NCBI RefSeq assembly: GCF_017316185.1
Contig: NZ_JAFLVX010000014.1
Span: 36,047-100,046 of the forward strand
Direction: 5' to 3'
From: Candidatus Vagococcus giribetii
GTDB lineage: Bacteria; Bacillota; Bacilli; Lactobacillales; Vagococcaceae
Length of the DNA stretch: 64,000 nucleotides
Below are positions 48,368 to 57,457 of this stretch, one piece after another. The translations under genes and the position numbers were made by a program. The notes under the pieces were generated by a model. That model did not search any database. It was given only the letters and a program-made list of their open reading frames with translations, and was not told where the DNA came from. The stretch's first letter is position 1; every line of letters starts with the position of its first letter.

Positions 48368-48723
48368 TGTCTTATCTACAGAGGTTAGTAGTTAATACAT
48401 TAGCGTTTATTTCACTCTCTGTTTTATTTCCAACGAAGTTTTATGTCAGTAGCTTTGTCATTGCGATTGTTGCAAGTTTTGTCTTATCTATCCTAAACAT
48501 GATTGTTAAGCCAATCTTGCATTTGTTTTCATTACCGATTACGCTGATTACCTTTGGCTTGTTCAGTTTTGTCATCAACGCAGCTATTTTGAAGATGACA
48601 TCAAGCTTAGTTGGAGAAACAAACTTTGCTTTTTCTAGCTTTGGTTCAGCATTATTGATTGCTGTTATCATGTCGTTTATTAATACCATTGTGACAGATC
48701 ATAATGAAAGTAAATACCGTTAA
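48367..48723 (+). CDS. liaZ: LiaZ, holin-superfamily membrane protein
   Basis: A 118-residue protein with four hydrophobic segments, matching the 'phage holin family 4, superfamily IV' family (ILNMIVKPILHLFSLPITLITFGLFSFVINA). In LiaXYZ operons it is a membrane component, not a phage gene. GTG 48367 shares a base with the liaY stop and lies nine bases after GGAG; an upstream TTG at 48352 would extend into liaY without a good site. Confidence 0.88.
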   Translation: MSYLQRLVVNTLAFISLSVLFPTKFYVSSFVIAIVASFVLSILNMIVKPILHLFSLPITLITFGLFSFVINAAILKMTSSLVGETNFAFSSFGSALLIAVIMSFINTIVTDHNESKYR

Positions 48724-48742
48724 ATGAGAAATAAGAATAAGA

Positions 48743-48774
48743 AAAAAGGACAACGATAATAAGTTGTCCTTTTT
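48743..48774 (+). terminator. Terminator of the lia operon
   Basis: AAAAGGACAAC (48744-48754) / GTTGTCCTTTT (48763-48773) with T run. Confidence 0.9.
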
Positions 48775-48793
48775 CTTTATTTAAGTGTGATTC

Positions 48794-48808
48794 CCTAGAA
48801 TATCTAGG
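48794..48808. promoter_or_regulatory. Palindrome upstream of hprK
   Basis: CCTAGA-ATA-TCTAGG, a 15-bp perfect inverted repeat 60 bp before hprK. A -10-like TATAAC is at 48824-48829. No known regulator is assigned. Confidence 0.3.
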
Positions 48809-48867
48809 CATTAAATGATAAACTATAACAGTCGATATAGATTTTAAACGTTAAGGAAGTGACAGAA

Positions 48868-49800
48868 ATGGTGCAAATTAAAGATATTGTGAATCAACTA
48901 CAATTAGATGTTTACTCTGGCGAAGATTACTTAGATAGAAGTGTTTGTTCAAGTGAGATTTCAAGACCAGGATTAGAATTAACAGGTTATTTTAATTATT
49001 ATCCAGCAGATCGTATCCAGTTATTTGGAAAAAAAGAAATTACATTTACTGAAAAAATGACGTCAATTGAAAAAGATATTATTTTTAGAAAGCTATGTTC
49101 TGAAGAAATCCCTTGTTTTGTTGTCGCTCGTGGTTTGAAGGTCCCAGAAGAGTTAGTGGAAATTACAAAAGAAAAACATATTCCAATTATTTCTTCAACG
49201 ATTTCAACATCATTACTTTCTGGTATTATCTCGAACTTTTTAGAAAGCCAGTTAGCTGAACGTGTTTCAATCCATGGCGTGTTAGTAGAGGTCTATGGTT
49301 TAGGTGTATTGATTCAAGGAAGCAGTGGAATTGGTAAAAGTGAAACAGGTCTTGAATTAATTAAAAAAGGACATCGCTTAATTGCAGATGACCGTGTGGA
49401 TATTTATCGCCAAGATGAACGTACAGTTATTGGAGAGGCTCCAAAGATTTTAGAACATTTAATGGAGATTCGTGGTGTGGGAATTATTGATATCATGAAT
49501 TTATTTGGAGCGAGTTCTGTTAGAAATAAATCTCAAATTTCTCTAGTCGTTAATTTGCAAGACTGGACAAATGATAATAAATACGATCGTTTAGGCAGTA
49601 GTACTGAAACGATTTCCCTAGGTAATGTCCCAGTTCCACGTATTACAATTCCAGTATCAACTGGTCGAAACGTGGCAACTATTATTGAAGTAGCGGCGAT
49701 GAATTTCAGAGCTAAAACAATGGGATATGATGCGACGAAAAAATTCGAAGCAAATCTGAGTAAACTAATTGAAGAAAACTCAAGTGAGAAGGGAAATTAA
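48868..49800 (+). CDS. hprK: HPr kinase/phosphorylase
   Basis: A 310-residue enzyme, the standard length. It phosphorylates and dephosphorylates Ser46 of HPr and so drives CcpA-dependent carbon catabolite repression. The P-loop is GSSGIGKSETGLEL (about 153), with the signature LMEIRGVGIIDIMNLFGA. ATG 48868 is eight bases after AAGGAAG; a GTG at 48859 is within that site. Followed by lgt and gpsA, the usual order. Confidence 0.97.
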   Translation: MVQIKDIVNQLQLDVYSGEDYLDRSVCSSEISRPGLELTGYFNYYPADRIQLFGKKEITFTEKMTSIEKDIIFRKLCSEEIPCFVVARGLKVPEELVEITKEKHIPIISSTISTSLLSGIISNFLESQLAERVSIHGVLVEVYGLGVLIQGSSGIGKSETGLELIKKGHRLIADDRVDIYRQDERTVIGEAPKILEHLMEIRGVGIIDIMNLFGASSVRNKSQISLVVNLQDWTNDNKYDRLGSSTETISLGNVPVPRITIPVSTGRNVATIIEVAAMNFRAKTMGYDATKKFEANLSKLIEENSSEKGN

Positions 49801-49803
49801 TAA

Positions 49804-50634
49804 ATGAAGTTATTATACATAGATCCAACAGCATTTACGTTGTTTGGGTTAGATATACAATGGTACGCTATTATTATCGTATCAGGTATTGTGTTAGTGT
49901 CTTGGTTAGCCTCAAAGGAAGCTGTTAAAGTAGGACTTAGAGAAGACGATGTGGTGGATTTGATGCTTTGGGCACTACCTATTTCAATTCTTGGAGCAAG
50001 ACTTTATTATGTGTTGTTTGAGTTGGACTATTATTTAGCTCATCCAAGTGAAATTCTAGCAATTCGAAATGGTGGCTTAGCCATATACGGAGGCTTAATT
50101 GCCGGAGGGTTAGTGGTCTTTTTCTTTACGAGACATCGTTTTATTTCTACATGGAAATTTTTAGATGTGGCAGCACCCAGTGTGATTTTAGCCCAAGGAA
50201 TTGGTCGTTGGGGAAATTTCATGAATCATGAAGCCTTTGGTGGTGTTGTTAGTCGTAACTTTTTAGAAGGATTACACTTACCACAATTTATTATTGATAA
50301 TATGTATATTGATGGCCAATATCGCCAACCGACATTCTTATATGAGAGTGTTTGGAATGTCCTTGGATTTGTTGTGCTAGTTGCTTTAAGAAGGAAACCT
50401 AACTTCCTTAAAGAAGGAGAATTAGCATTGATGTATGTTTTATGGTACTCATTTGGTCGCTTCTTCATTGAAGGAATGCGTACAGATAGTTTGATGCTTG
50501 GTAATGTGATTCGTGTGTCTCAATTATTATCGGCTGTTTTATTTGTAGGGGCTTTGGCCTTACTTATTTTCAGAAGAAAAAAATATGATTTACCATTTTA
50601 TGATAGAACTAAAGGAGATAAGAAAGCCATTTAA
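49804..50634 (+). CDS. lgt: Prolipoprotein diacylglyceryl transferase
   Basis: A 276-residue polytopic enzyme that attaches diacylglycerol to the lipobox Cys of prolipoproteins, needed by the PstS, LivJ and orphan lipoproteins seen here. Signature GRWGNFMNHEAFG is present, with HGGL-type region NGGLAIYGG. About seven membrane helices. Starts three bases after hprK. Stop is in a terminator loop. Confidence 0.97.
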   Translation: MKLLYIDPTAFTLFGLDIQWYAIIIVSGIVLVSWLASKEAVKVGLREDDVVDLMLWALPISILGARLYYVLFELDYYLAHPSEILAIRNGGLAIYGGLIAGGLVVFFFTRHRFISTWKFLDVAAPSVILAQGIGRWGNFMNHEAFGGVVSRNFLEGLHLPQFIIDNMYIDGQYRQPTFLYESVWNVLGFVVLVALRRKPNFLKEGELALMYVLWYSFGRFFIEGMRTDSLMLGNVIRVSQLLSAVLFVGALALLIFRRKKYDLPFYDRTKGDKKAI

Positions 50635-50653
50635 GGGCTTTCTTATTTTTTTG
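50618..50653 (+). terminator. Terminator overlapping the end of lgt
   Basis: An 11-bp stem ATAAGAAAGCC (50618-50628) / GGCTTTCTTAT (50636-50646) with T run; lgt stop in the loop. Confidence 0.85.
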
Positions 50654-50679
50654 CTTTTTTAAAGCATTACTAGTATGAT
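50651..50679 (+). promoter_or_regulatory. Promoter of gpsA
   Basis: TTGCTT (50651-50656), 17-bp spacer, TATGAT (50674-50679), abutting the lgt terminator. Confidence 0.55.
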
Positions 50680-50722
50680 AAACTGAGAAGTGATAAAAAG
50701 ATGTTAAAGGAGCTTTTAAAAC

Positions 50723-51733
50723 ATGAAGCAAAAAGTAGCTGTGCTAGGAGCAGGTTCTTGGGGAACGGCTTTAGCGATGGTCTTAGTAGAAAACGGTCAT
50801 GATGTCACAATTTGGGGACACCATGCTGAACAAATGAGTGAAATCAATGAAAACCATACAAACAGTAAGTATTTACCAGATATTCAGTTGCCAATTGAAT
50901 TAAAGGCTAATTATAATATGGAAGAGTGTGTCGCTGATGCCGATGCCGTCTTGTTTGTTGTTCCAACAAAAGCAATGAGAAGCGTGGCAAAACAATTCGT
51001 TGAGGTATGTCACAACCAACCAGTTATTATTCATGCAAGTAAAGGATTAGAACAAGTTTCTTATAAACGTATTTCTGAAGTGTTATTAGAGGAAATTCCA
51101 GCAGAACATCGTAAAGATGTAGTTGTTCTATCAGGCCCAAGTCATGCAGAAGAAGTTGCAGTTAAAGACGTGACAACGATCACTGCAGCAGCTGCTGATT
51201 TAGCTTGTGCTGAATATGTGCAACAGTTATTCTCAAATGAATACTTCCGTGTGTACACTAATCAAGATGTGATTGGTGTTGAATTAGGTGCAGCATTGAA
51301 AAATATTATTGCCCTAGGCTCTGGTGCGTTACATGGGTTAGGATACGGAGATAATGCTCGTGCAGCTATTATGACACGTGGTCTAGCTGAAATTAGCCGT
51401 TTAGGAGTAGCGATGGGAGCAGATCCACTAACTTTTATTGGTTTAAGTGGTGTTGGTGACTTAGCAGTAACATGTACAAGTGTTCACTCTAGAAACTGGC
51501 GTGCAGGCGATTTACTTGGTAAAGGACATTCATTAGAGAATGTTTTAGACAACATGGGAATGATTGTTGAAGGTGTTTCAACGACTAAAGCAGCTTATGA
51601 ATTATCAAGAGAATTAGGCATTGATATGCCAATTACTGAAACAATTTATAAAGTGTTATACGATAACGAAAATGTTGATAACGTCATTAAACAAATTATG
51701 TTAAGAGAGTTTAAGTCAGAACAAGAATTTTAA
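50723..51733 (+). CDS. gpsA: Glycerol-3-phosphate dehydrogenase [NAD(P)+]
   Basis: A 336-residue enzyme reducing dihydroxyacetone phosphate to sn-glycerol-3-phosphate for phospholipid synthesis. N-terminal Rossmann motif [13 protein letters not shown]-terminal helical domain with the catalytic Lys region [13 protein letters not shown] and [12 protein letters not shown]. Complete and conserved. In many Lactobacillales galU follows; here it does not. Confidence 0.97.
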   Translation: MKQKVAVLGAGSWGTALAMVLVENGHDVTIWGHHAEQMSEINENHTNSKYLPDIQLPIELKANYNMEECVADADAVLFVVPTKAMRSVAKQFVEVCHNQPVIIHASKGLEQVSYKRISEVLLEEIPAEHRKDVVVLSGPSHAEEVAVKDVTTITAAAADLACAEYVQQLFSNEYFRVYTNQDVIGVELGAALKNIIALGSGALHGLGYGDNARAAIMTRGLAEISRLGVAMGADPLTFIGLSGVGDLAVTCTSVHSRNWRAGDLLGKGHSLENVLDNMGMIVEGVSTTKAAYELSRELGIDMPITETIYKVLYDNENVDNVIKQIMLREFKSEQEF

Positions 51734-51743
51734 AGTAACTAAT

Positions 51744-51785
51744 AGGAGCTGTGGCATAGGCGTAACAACTTATGTTTCAGTTCCT
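51744..51785 (+). terminator. Hairpin after gpsA
   Basis: A 15-bp arm pair 51744-51758 / 51771-51785 with several wobbles and one mismatch; only a short T-rich tail, so termination is uncertain. Confidence 0.45.
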
Positions 51786-51838
51786 TATTTATGACTAAAA
51801 AAGTAATGATTTTAATGGATAAGAAGTAGGTGTAAGAA

Positions 51839-52831
51839 GTGGAAATTACTAAAGGGATTTTACATATTATTGATAGAGAAGCAGGTTCGTTAATCTGTTC
51901 TCAAAAAGAATTGGATTTAAAAGAATACGCAGTGAAAGAATACTTAAATTCTGTTATTAAACGATTAGAAAAAGCAGAGTACAAAACAGGTATTCTTAGT
52001 CAAGACTCTGACTTCTACAAAGTGTTAGTAAATGAGGAACTTGATTTTGTTGAGACGTCAAGTGAGATTGCTCAAATGATGTTTGACAGCCTAGCGATTA
52101 GTGAAGATGCACCAAGTGGTGATGTGCTAGTTGTGGAGATAACAGAACTAAATGGAGTAAAAAAACTCGGTATGATTAAATTTAATTACAAACCAAGTTT
52201 TACCCATCACGTGACCTATGTGGAAGAAAAAATGCAAAATAATATTATTTTAAATAAAACAATCTTTCCATCAAGAACTCAACGAATTGAAGAATGTTGT
52301 TTAATTCATTTAGAAACCTATGAATTAGAAATCGTTGAAAAAAAATATAGTTTTGAAGGTCAAAAGCGTTTATTCTTTTCAGAACGTTTCTTACAAGTAG
52401 AGCCTAAGCCCACTGTAACTGAGAATTTAAAAATTATTAAAAAGGCTGTAAAAGAAGTAGCCAACCGCTACAACGAAGAAGAATATGTAAGTATGAGTCA
52501 AACTCAGCAAGCAATTTTTGAAAGTATTGAAGAAGAGGGAATTATTAGCAAAGAAAAAATAGCTGATGCGGTGTTTGTTAACAACGAATCAGCTAAGCAA
52601 GAATATTTTGAGATTATTGAGCAGACTAAATTCTCAGAAGAAATCCCAAGTAATGTTCCTAAATATGAAAAGAAATACAGTAAACAAAAATTTAAACTAA
52701 CTAACGGTATTGAGTTAAGTATCCCAACGGATATTTTTAAAGACAAAGAACTGATTGAATTTATTAATAATCCTGATGGTACTATTTCCGTTATGATCAA
52801 AAATGTAGAAGAAGTAGTTAGTAAATTTTAG
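51839..52831 (+). CDS. 37-kDa nucleoid-associated protein (YejK/NdpA family)
   Basis: A 330-residue protein resembling the NA37 nucleoid-associated family (LHIIDREAGSLICSQKELDL, TYELEIVEKKY, LTNGIELSIPTDIF). GTG start behind AGGTG. In Escherichia coli YejK associates with the nucleoid and topoisomerases; in Firmicutes function is untested. It converges with the next gene and the two overlap by four bases with no terminator between them. Confidence 0.75.
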   Translation: MEITKGILHIIDREAGSLICSQKELDLKEYAVKEYLNSVIKRLEKAEYKTGILSQDSDFYKVLVNEELDFVETSSEIAQMMFDSLAISEDAPSGDVLVVEITELNGVKKLGMIKFNYKPSFTHHVTYVEEKMQNNIILNKTIFPSRTQRIEECCLIHLETYELEIVEKKYSFEGQKRLFFSERFLQVEPKPTVTENLKIIKKAVKEVANRYNEEEYVSMSQTQQAIFESIEEEGIISKEKIADAVFVNNESAKQEYFEIIEQTKFSEEIPSNVPKYEKKYSKQKFKLTNGIELSIPTDIFKDKELIEFINNPDGTISVMIKNVEEVVSKF

Positions 52832-53589
52832 CCATGAAACTCTTTATGGAAAAAATCACTAGTTTTTAGCATCGTATCAATGGTTAAGATATGAGGTTCG
52901 CCTTCTCCTATGTCAAAACTCATCCCCTTACCGTAGGCTGTGTCTTTATGAGCCAAATAAAACTCATGAGTCACGTTGAATGGAAGTTTAGCGTCTTCTG
53001 TTCCATGCCAAAAATAAAGAGGTCGACCATCAAGGGTTTCAGGCATTAGGCTTAAATCAAAAAATTTGTTCCAAGAGACTAATTCTCTTAGGAGTTGGCC
53101 ACTATAACTATTTTCTTGATCCACATAAGAGGCAACCTTATGAACGAAGTCTTGAAAGTTAGGTGTACCCATTAAGATAGCAGCTGCTTTTATTTCTGGA
53201 AAATGAGTGAGTAGACCAGCAGTGGTCATGCCTCCCATAGAAAAGCCAGCCACTCCAAGTTTGTCTTCTTCAATGAGTTGTCTTTTTTGATAAAATGACT
53301 TGATTAAAGGGAACTCACTAAAATTATGTTGAATCGTTGACCAAAACCTAAAAGAGGGGATACCTGTTGGGGATTCGACTTTTCTTTCTCCGTGGTACAT
53401 ACCATCTGGTAAAATAACGCGCATATTTTGTTGAGCAATTTTTTTAGCTGCTGTGAGTGCCAATTCCTTATTCGTTTGCCAACCATGATAGTAGACAATG
53501 AGTGGTAGAGCTTCATTAATTTTATCTTTAGGTACCACTTCAAGAATAGGAACATGAGCAATGGTTCTTTTTCTAATTGTTGTTGTCAC
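52828..53589 (-). CDS. Alpha/beta hydrolase, YitV-like esterase
   Basis: A 253-residue serine hydrolase. Oxyanion region LPLIVYYHGWQTNKE, nucleophile GFSMGGM (about 117), acid in WHGTEDAKLPF, base in GEGEPHILT. It matches prolyl-oligopeptidase-type small esterases such as YitV. The start is uncertain: GTG 53598 lies only one base from AAAGGA, GTG 53589 eleven; I chose 53589. Substrate unknown. Confidence 0.85.
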   Translation of the reverse strand: MTTTIRKRTIAHVPILEVVPKDKINEALPLIVYYHGWQTNKELALTAAKKIAQQNMRVILPDGMYHGERKVESPTGIPSFRFWSTIQHNFSEFPLIKSFYQKRQLIEEDKLGVAGFSMGGMTTAGLLTHFPEIKAAAILMGTPNFQDFVHKVASYVDQENSYSGQLLRELVSWNKFFDLSLMPETLDGRPLYFWHGTEDAKLPFNVTHEFYLAHKDTAYGKGMSFDIGEGEPHILTIDTMLKTSDFFHKEFHG

Positions 53590-53685
53590 AAGAGTCACAT
53601 CCTTTGTCTTTAGTTTACGTAAGATGCTAGCAGAAGTAAACGAAACTGTTTCAGAGGAAAAATAAGATAAATTACAAGTTGAGGA

Positions 53686-53714
53686 TGGAATTTTTAATAA
53701 ATTTCCCTTATAAT
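53686..53714 (+). promoter_or_regulatory. Promoter of the dnaX cluster
   Basis: Perfect TATAAT at 53709-53714 with a weak -35 TGGAAT (53686-53691) at 17 bp, 35 bp before dnaX. Confidence 0.5.
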
Positions 53715-53749
53715 GGAGAATGAGTCTTTAATCAGAGAGGGGAATAGAA

Positions 53750-55450
53750 ATGGTTTATCAAGCCTTATATCGAGAATGGCGATCTCAGACGTTTGATGAG
53801 ATGGTTGGGCAACAAATGATCACACAAACTTTAAAAAATGCCATCATTCAAGATAAAGTTTCCCATGCCTATCTCTTCACAGGACCAAGAGGAACAGGGA
53901 AAACCAGTGCAGCCAAAGTATTTGCTAAAGCAATTAACTGCCAGCATTCAGTCGACGGTGAGCCGTGTAATGAATGCCCTGATTGTATTGGTATTACAGA
54001 GGGTCGTGTCAATGATGTGATTGAAATCGATGCGGCTAGTAATAATGGAGTAGAGGAAATTCGTGATATTCGTGACAAAGTAAAGTATGCACCTACTCAA
54101 GTCACCTATAAAGTTTATATCATAGATGAAGTTCATATGCTTTCAACGGGGGCCTTTAATGCCTTATTAAAAACATTAGAAGAACCACCAAAGCATGTTG
54201 TCTTTATTTTAGCCACAACAGAGCCTCACAAAATCCCTGCTACGATTATTTCTAGAACACAACGTTTTGATTTTAAACGAATTGGTTTAGAAGATATTGT
54301 GGATCACTTACAACGAATACTAGATAAAAAAGAGATTGCCTATGATGCGGCAGCTGTTAAAATTATCGCTAGAAGTGCTGAAGGTGGTATGAGGGATGCT
54401 TTAAGTATCTTAGATCAAGCTTTATCTTTTAGTGAAGATGAATTAACAGTGAATGATGCGCTAGAAGTAACGGGGAGTTTGACAAATGATATTATGGATC
54501 GTTATTTAGGTCATTGTTTGCATAACGAACCAGAAGAAGCATTAGAGGTATTGAACCAGTTATTAAAAGAAGGTAAAGAGAGTAATCGTATTGTTGAGAA
54601 TTTATTACTTTATTGCCGAGATTTATTAGTGTATAAACAAGCTCCAGCTGTTTTAGAGAAACAAGTTGGTTTGTTAACCGATGGCTTTAAACAACTTAGC
54701 TCAGAGTTGAGTGTTGAAAGGTTGTATGAGTTAATCAATCAGTTTAACGACACACAAAAAGAAATAAGATTTAGTCACCAACCAACAGTCTTTTTAGAAG
54801 TAATGACTGTTAAACAAGCTACTTTACATCGACCTCAAGTTTCTACTGAGGTACTGTCATCTAATGCAGAAAGTCATGCAGATGTTGAGTTATTAATGGA
54901 CAAGATCAATCAGTTAGAAAAAGAAGTTAGTTACTTAAAAGAGCATGGTGTGACAACTGCTCAAGAAGGACAAAAGCAAGCAGCGCCAAGCAAAAAAGCA
55001 AAAGCAAGTACTTATCGTATTCCTACTGAGCAAGTCTACCAAGTTTTAGAAAAAGCGAAGAAGGATCAATTGTTGGCAGTTAAAGGAGCTTGGGAGGAAT
55101 TACTTCAATTTTTAACAGTGACTCAAAGAGCCATGATTAAAGCAAGCGAACCAGTAGCTGCTAGTGATGATAATTTGATTATCGCGTTTGAATATGAAAT
55201 ATTATGTCAAAAAGCTAGTCAAGATGAAGAATTAACCTTAGCCATTAAACATGGTTTTGAGCGTTTATTAAGATATTCACCTAATTTGATTAGTGTGCCA
55301 AAAGAGCAATGGTCTGAGTTAAGACAGTCCTTTATCGCTCAAATGAATTCTGGTGAATCAGGTCAGGACGCACCTGTTGCAGCAAGTGATCCAGTTGTTG
55401 ACGAAGCAAAAGAATTATTTGGTTCTTTTGCTACGATTATTGAAGATTAA
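53750..55450 (+). CDS. dnaX: DNA polymerase III subunits gamma/tau
   Basis: A 566-residue clamp-loader ATPase. Walker A GPRGTGKTSAA (about 45), zinc-binding Cys (CNECPDC), Walker B IIDEVHML, sensor-1 VFILATTEP and SRC-like SRTQRFDF. The C-terminal third is a tau-type region. First gene of the replication/recombination cluster dnaX-ebfC-recR-tmk-darA-holB-yaaT-yabA-rsmI. No SRP RNA gene is visible upstream, unlike Bacillus subtilis. Confidence 0.96.
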   Translation: MVYQALYREWRSQTFDEMVGQQMITQTLKNAIIQDKVSHAYLFTGPRGTGKTSAAKVFAKAINCQHSVDGEPCNECPDCIGITEGRVNDVIEIDAASNNGVEEIRDIRDKVKYAPTQVTYKVYIIDEVHMLSTGAFNALLKTLEEPPKHVVFILATTEPHKIPATIISRTQRFDFKRIGLEDIVDHLQRILDKKEIAYDAAAVKIIARSAEGGMRDALSILDQALSFSEDELTVNDALEVTGSLTNDIMDRYLGHCLHNEPEEALEVLNQLLKEGKESNRIVENLLLYCRDLLVYKQAPAVLEKQVGLLTDGFKQLSSELSVERLYELINQFNDTQKEIRFSHQPTVFLEVMTVKQATLHRPQVSTEVLSSNAESHADVELLMDKINQLEKEVSYLKEHGVTTAQEGQKQAAPSKKAKASTYRIPTEQVYQVLEKAKKDQLLAVKGAWEELLQFLTVTQRAMIKASEPVAASDDNLIIAFEYEILCQKASQDEELTLAIKHGFERLLRYSPNLISVPKEQWSELRQSFIAQMNSGESGQDAPVAASDPVVDEAKELFGSFATIIED

Positions 55451-55465
55451 TGAGGAGAGATTATT

Positions 55466-55780
55466 ATGATGCGTGGAATGGGAAATATGCAAGGTATGAT
55501 GAAACAAATGCAAAAAATGCAAAAAGAAATGACTGAAACAAAAGCTCAATTAGATAGTATGGAATTTATCGGTGAAGCTGGAAATGGTTTAGTTAAAATT
55601 ACTATGACAGGTGAGCGTAAAGTGATTAACGTAAGCATTACTCCTGATGTTTTAGATCCAGAAGATGCTGACATGACTCAAGATTTAGTTTTAGCAGCAA
55701 CAAATGATGTATTAGCTAAGATTGAAGTTGAAACAGAAAAAATGATGGGTAAATATACTAAGAATATTCCTGGATTCTAA
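55466..55780 (+). CDS. YbaB/EbfC family nucleoid-associated protein
   Basis: A 104-residue protein with a Met/Gln-rich N-terminal helix ([21 protein letters not shown] in part) and the family core [17 protein letters not shown]. YbaB dimers bind DNA and are conserved between dnaX and recR. ATG 55466 is followed by a second ATG; both fit the GAGGAGA site. A terminator follows, so recR may be partly independent. Confidence 0.94.
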   Translation: MMRGMGNMQGMMKQMQKMQKEMTETKAQLDSMEFIGEAGNGLVKITMTGERKVINVSITPDVLDPEDADMTQDLVLAATNDVLAKIEVETEKMMGKYTKNIPGF

Positions 55781-55800
55781 CAGTCAAATAAACAAGCAAA

Positions 55801-55827
55801 ACAGGAAGGGGACTTCCTGTTTTTTTA
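55801..55827 (+). terminator. Terminator after the ybaB-type gene
   Basis: ACAGGAAG (55801-55808) / CTTCCTGT (55813-55820), loop GGGA, T run; inside the cluster. Confidence 0.88.
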
Positions 55828-55846
55828 AGAGAAAGAAGGCATTAAC

Positions 55847-56443
55847 ATGCATTATCCGACACCAATTGCAAAACTAATTGAAAGTTACATGAAATTACCA
55901 GGAATAGGGGCTAAAACTGCTACTAGATTAGCCTTTTATACGATTAACATGAGGGAAGAAGATGTCACAGAATTTGCAAAATCATTAATTAGTGTCAAAA
56001 GAGACCTTCATTACTGTCATATTTGTGGCAACATTACAGATGAAGAAACATGTGACATTTGTCGAAATCCAAACCGAGACAAATCAACGATTTTAGTAGT
56101 TGAAGAAACCAAAGATGTTATGAGTATGGAGAAGATGAGAGAATACAAAGGTTTGTACCATGTGTTAAATGGGGTTTTATCTCCAATGGATGGGACTGGT
56201 CCTGATGATTTGAACATTGCATCATTAATTAAGCGTCTTCACGGAGAAGAAGTGACCGAAGTAATCATTGCAACAAATGCCACAACAGATGGTGAGGCAA
56301 CTGCAATGTATTTATCTCGTCTCATTAAACCAGCCGGTATTAAAGTGACACGACTAGCTCATGGTTTAGCAGTAGGTAGTGACATTGAATACGCAGATGA
56401 AATTACCTTATTAAAAGCAGTTGAAGGTAGAACAGAGTTATAA
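55847..56443 (+). CDS. recR: RecR, recombination mediator
   Basis: A 198-residue protein: helix-hairpin-helix ([17 protein letters not shown]), four-Cys zinc finger ([16 protein letters not shown]), Toprim domain ([16 protein letters not shown]) and C-terminal Walker B-like segment. With RecF/RecO it loads RecA on gapped DNA. Complete. Confidence 0.97.
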   Translation: MHYPTPIAKLIESYMKLPGIGAKTATRLAFYTINMREEDVTEFAKSLISVKRDLHYCHICGNITDEETCDICRNPNRDKSTILVVEETKDVMSMEKMREYKGLYHVLNGVLSPMDGTGPDDLNIASLIKRLHGEEVTEVIIATNATTDGEATAMYLSRLIKPAGIKVTRLAHGLAVGSDIEYADEITLLKAVEGRTEL

Positions 56444-56463
56444 GAACCAAAGGAGTGAGTCAT

Positions 56464-57105
56464 GTGACAGGTATTTTTATTACCATTGAAGGTCCAGATG
56501 GGGCAGGAAAGACAACAGTTATTAAAGAATTAAATAAACGCTTAGAAAAAGAAGTAAAAGTAGGAATTGTATTAACTCGTGAACCAGGAGGCATCCCAAT
56601 TGCTGAAAAAATCAGACAGATTATTTTAGATCCAGAAAACACAGAGATGGACGAAAGAACAGAAGCTCTTTTATATGCAGCAGCAAGAAGACAACATTTA
56701 GTTGAAAGAGTGCTACCAGCTCTTGCTAAAGGAGAACTAGTTATTTGTGATCGTTTTGTAGATAGCTCTGTTGCCTATCAAGGATCAGCTAGAGGAATTG
56801 GTGAGGCAGAAATTTTAGAGTTGAATCAATTTGCCATTGAAGGGCATTTACCAGATTTAACTCTTTATTTAGATGTTCCTTCTGAAGTGGGGCTTGCAAG
56901 AATTAATCAAGGTAGAAGAGCAACTGAATTAGATCGTTTGGACAAAGAAGATTTAACCTTTCATCAAAAGGTTAGAACGGGGTATTTAGCTTTACTAGAT
57001 AAATACCCTGAACGAATTCATTTAATAGATGCAAAAGAAGATATAGAAAAAGTCGTCAAAAATTGTTATGATTTAATTAAGGAAACGTATCCTTCAATTT
57101 TTTAA
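56464..57105 (+). CDS. tmk: Thymidylate kinase
   Basis: A 213-residue enzyme phosphorylating dTMP to dTDP. P-loop EGPDGAGKTT, DR motif CDRFVDSSVAYQG, and LID segment with INQGRRATELDRLDKE. The start is GTG 56464, eight bases after AAAGGAG; a GTG at 56455 lies within that site. Confidence 0.96.
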   Translation: MTGIFITIEGPDGAGKTTVIKELNKRLEKEVKVGIVLTREPGGIPIAEKIRQIILDPENTEMDERTEALLYAAARRQHLVERVLPALAKGELVICDRFVDSSVAYQGSARGIGEAEILELNQFAIEGHLPDLTLYLDVPSEVGLARINQGRRATELDRLDKEDLTFHQKVRTGYLALLDKYPERIHLIDAKEDIEKVVKNCYDLIKETYPSIF

Positions 57106-57127
57106 GAAAAGGAGAGATTGGCATATC

Positions 57128-57457
57128 ATGAAACTTTTATTAGCGATCGTACAAGATAAAGACAGCAACCGTTTATCAAGTGAGTTAATCAAATCTAATA
57201 TTCGCGCAACTAAATTGTCAAGTACTGGTGGATTTTTAAGAGCAGGCAATACAACTTTTATTGTAGGGATTGAAGATGAGCGAGTCGATGAAGTTCTTCA
57301 AGTGATTAAGGAAACGTGCCAATCAAGAGAACAATTTGTCACATCTCCTGTTACTTTTGATTTATCAATGGATCCACACAGCTCTTACCCAATTGAAATT
57401 CAAGTAGGTGGCGCAACTGTGTTTGTGATGCCAGTAGAAGGGTTCCATCAATTCTAA
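57128..57457 (+). CDS. darA: Cyclic di-AMP receptor DarA (PstA/YaaQ)
   Basis: A 109-residue PII-like protein (MKLLLAIVQDKDSNRLSSELIKSNIRATKLSSTGGFLRAGNTTF). This family forms trimers binding c-di-AMP, with the TGGFLR segment at the ligand. Its output is still unclear. The stop overlaps the holB start (TAATG), tying it to the replication cluster. Confidence 0.95.
   Translation: MKLLLAIVQDKDSNRLSSELIKSNIRATKLSSTGGFLRAGNTTFIVGIEDERVDEVLQVIKETCQSREQFVTSPVTFDLSMDPHSSYPIEIQVGGATVFVMPVEGFHQF

Noticed and set aside
48367-48723. Possible phage holin gene
   Set aside because: The family name is historical; the liaX-liaY context and absence of any other phage gene make it LiaZ.
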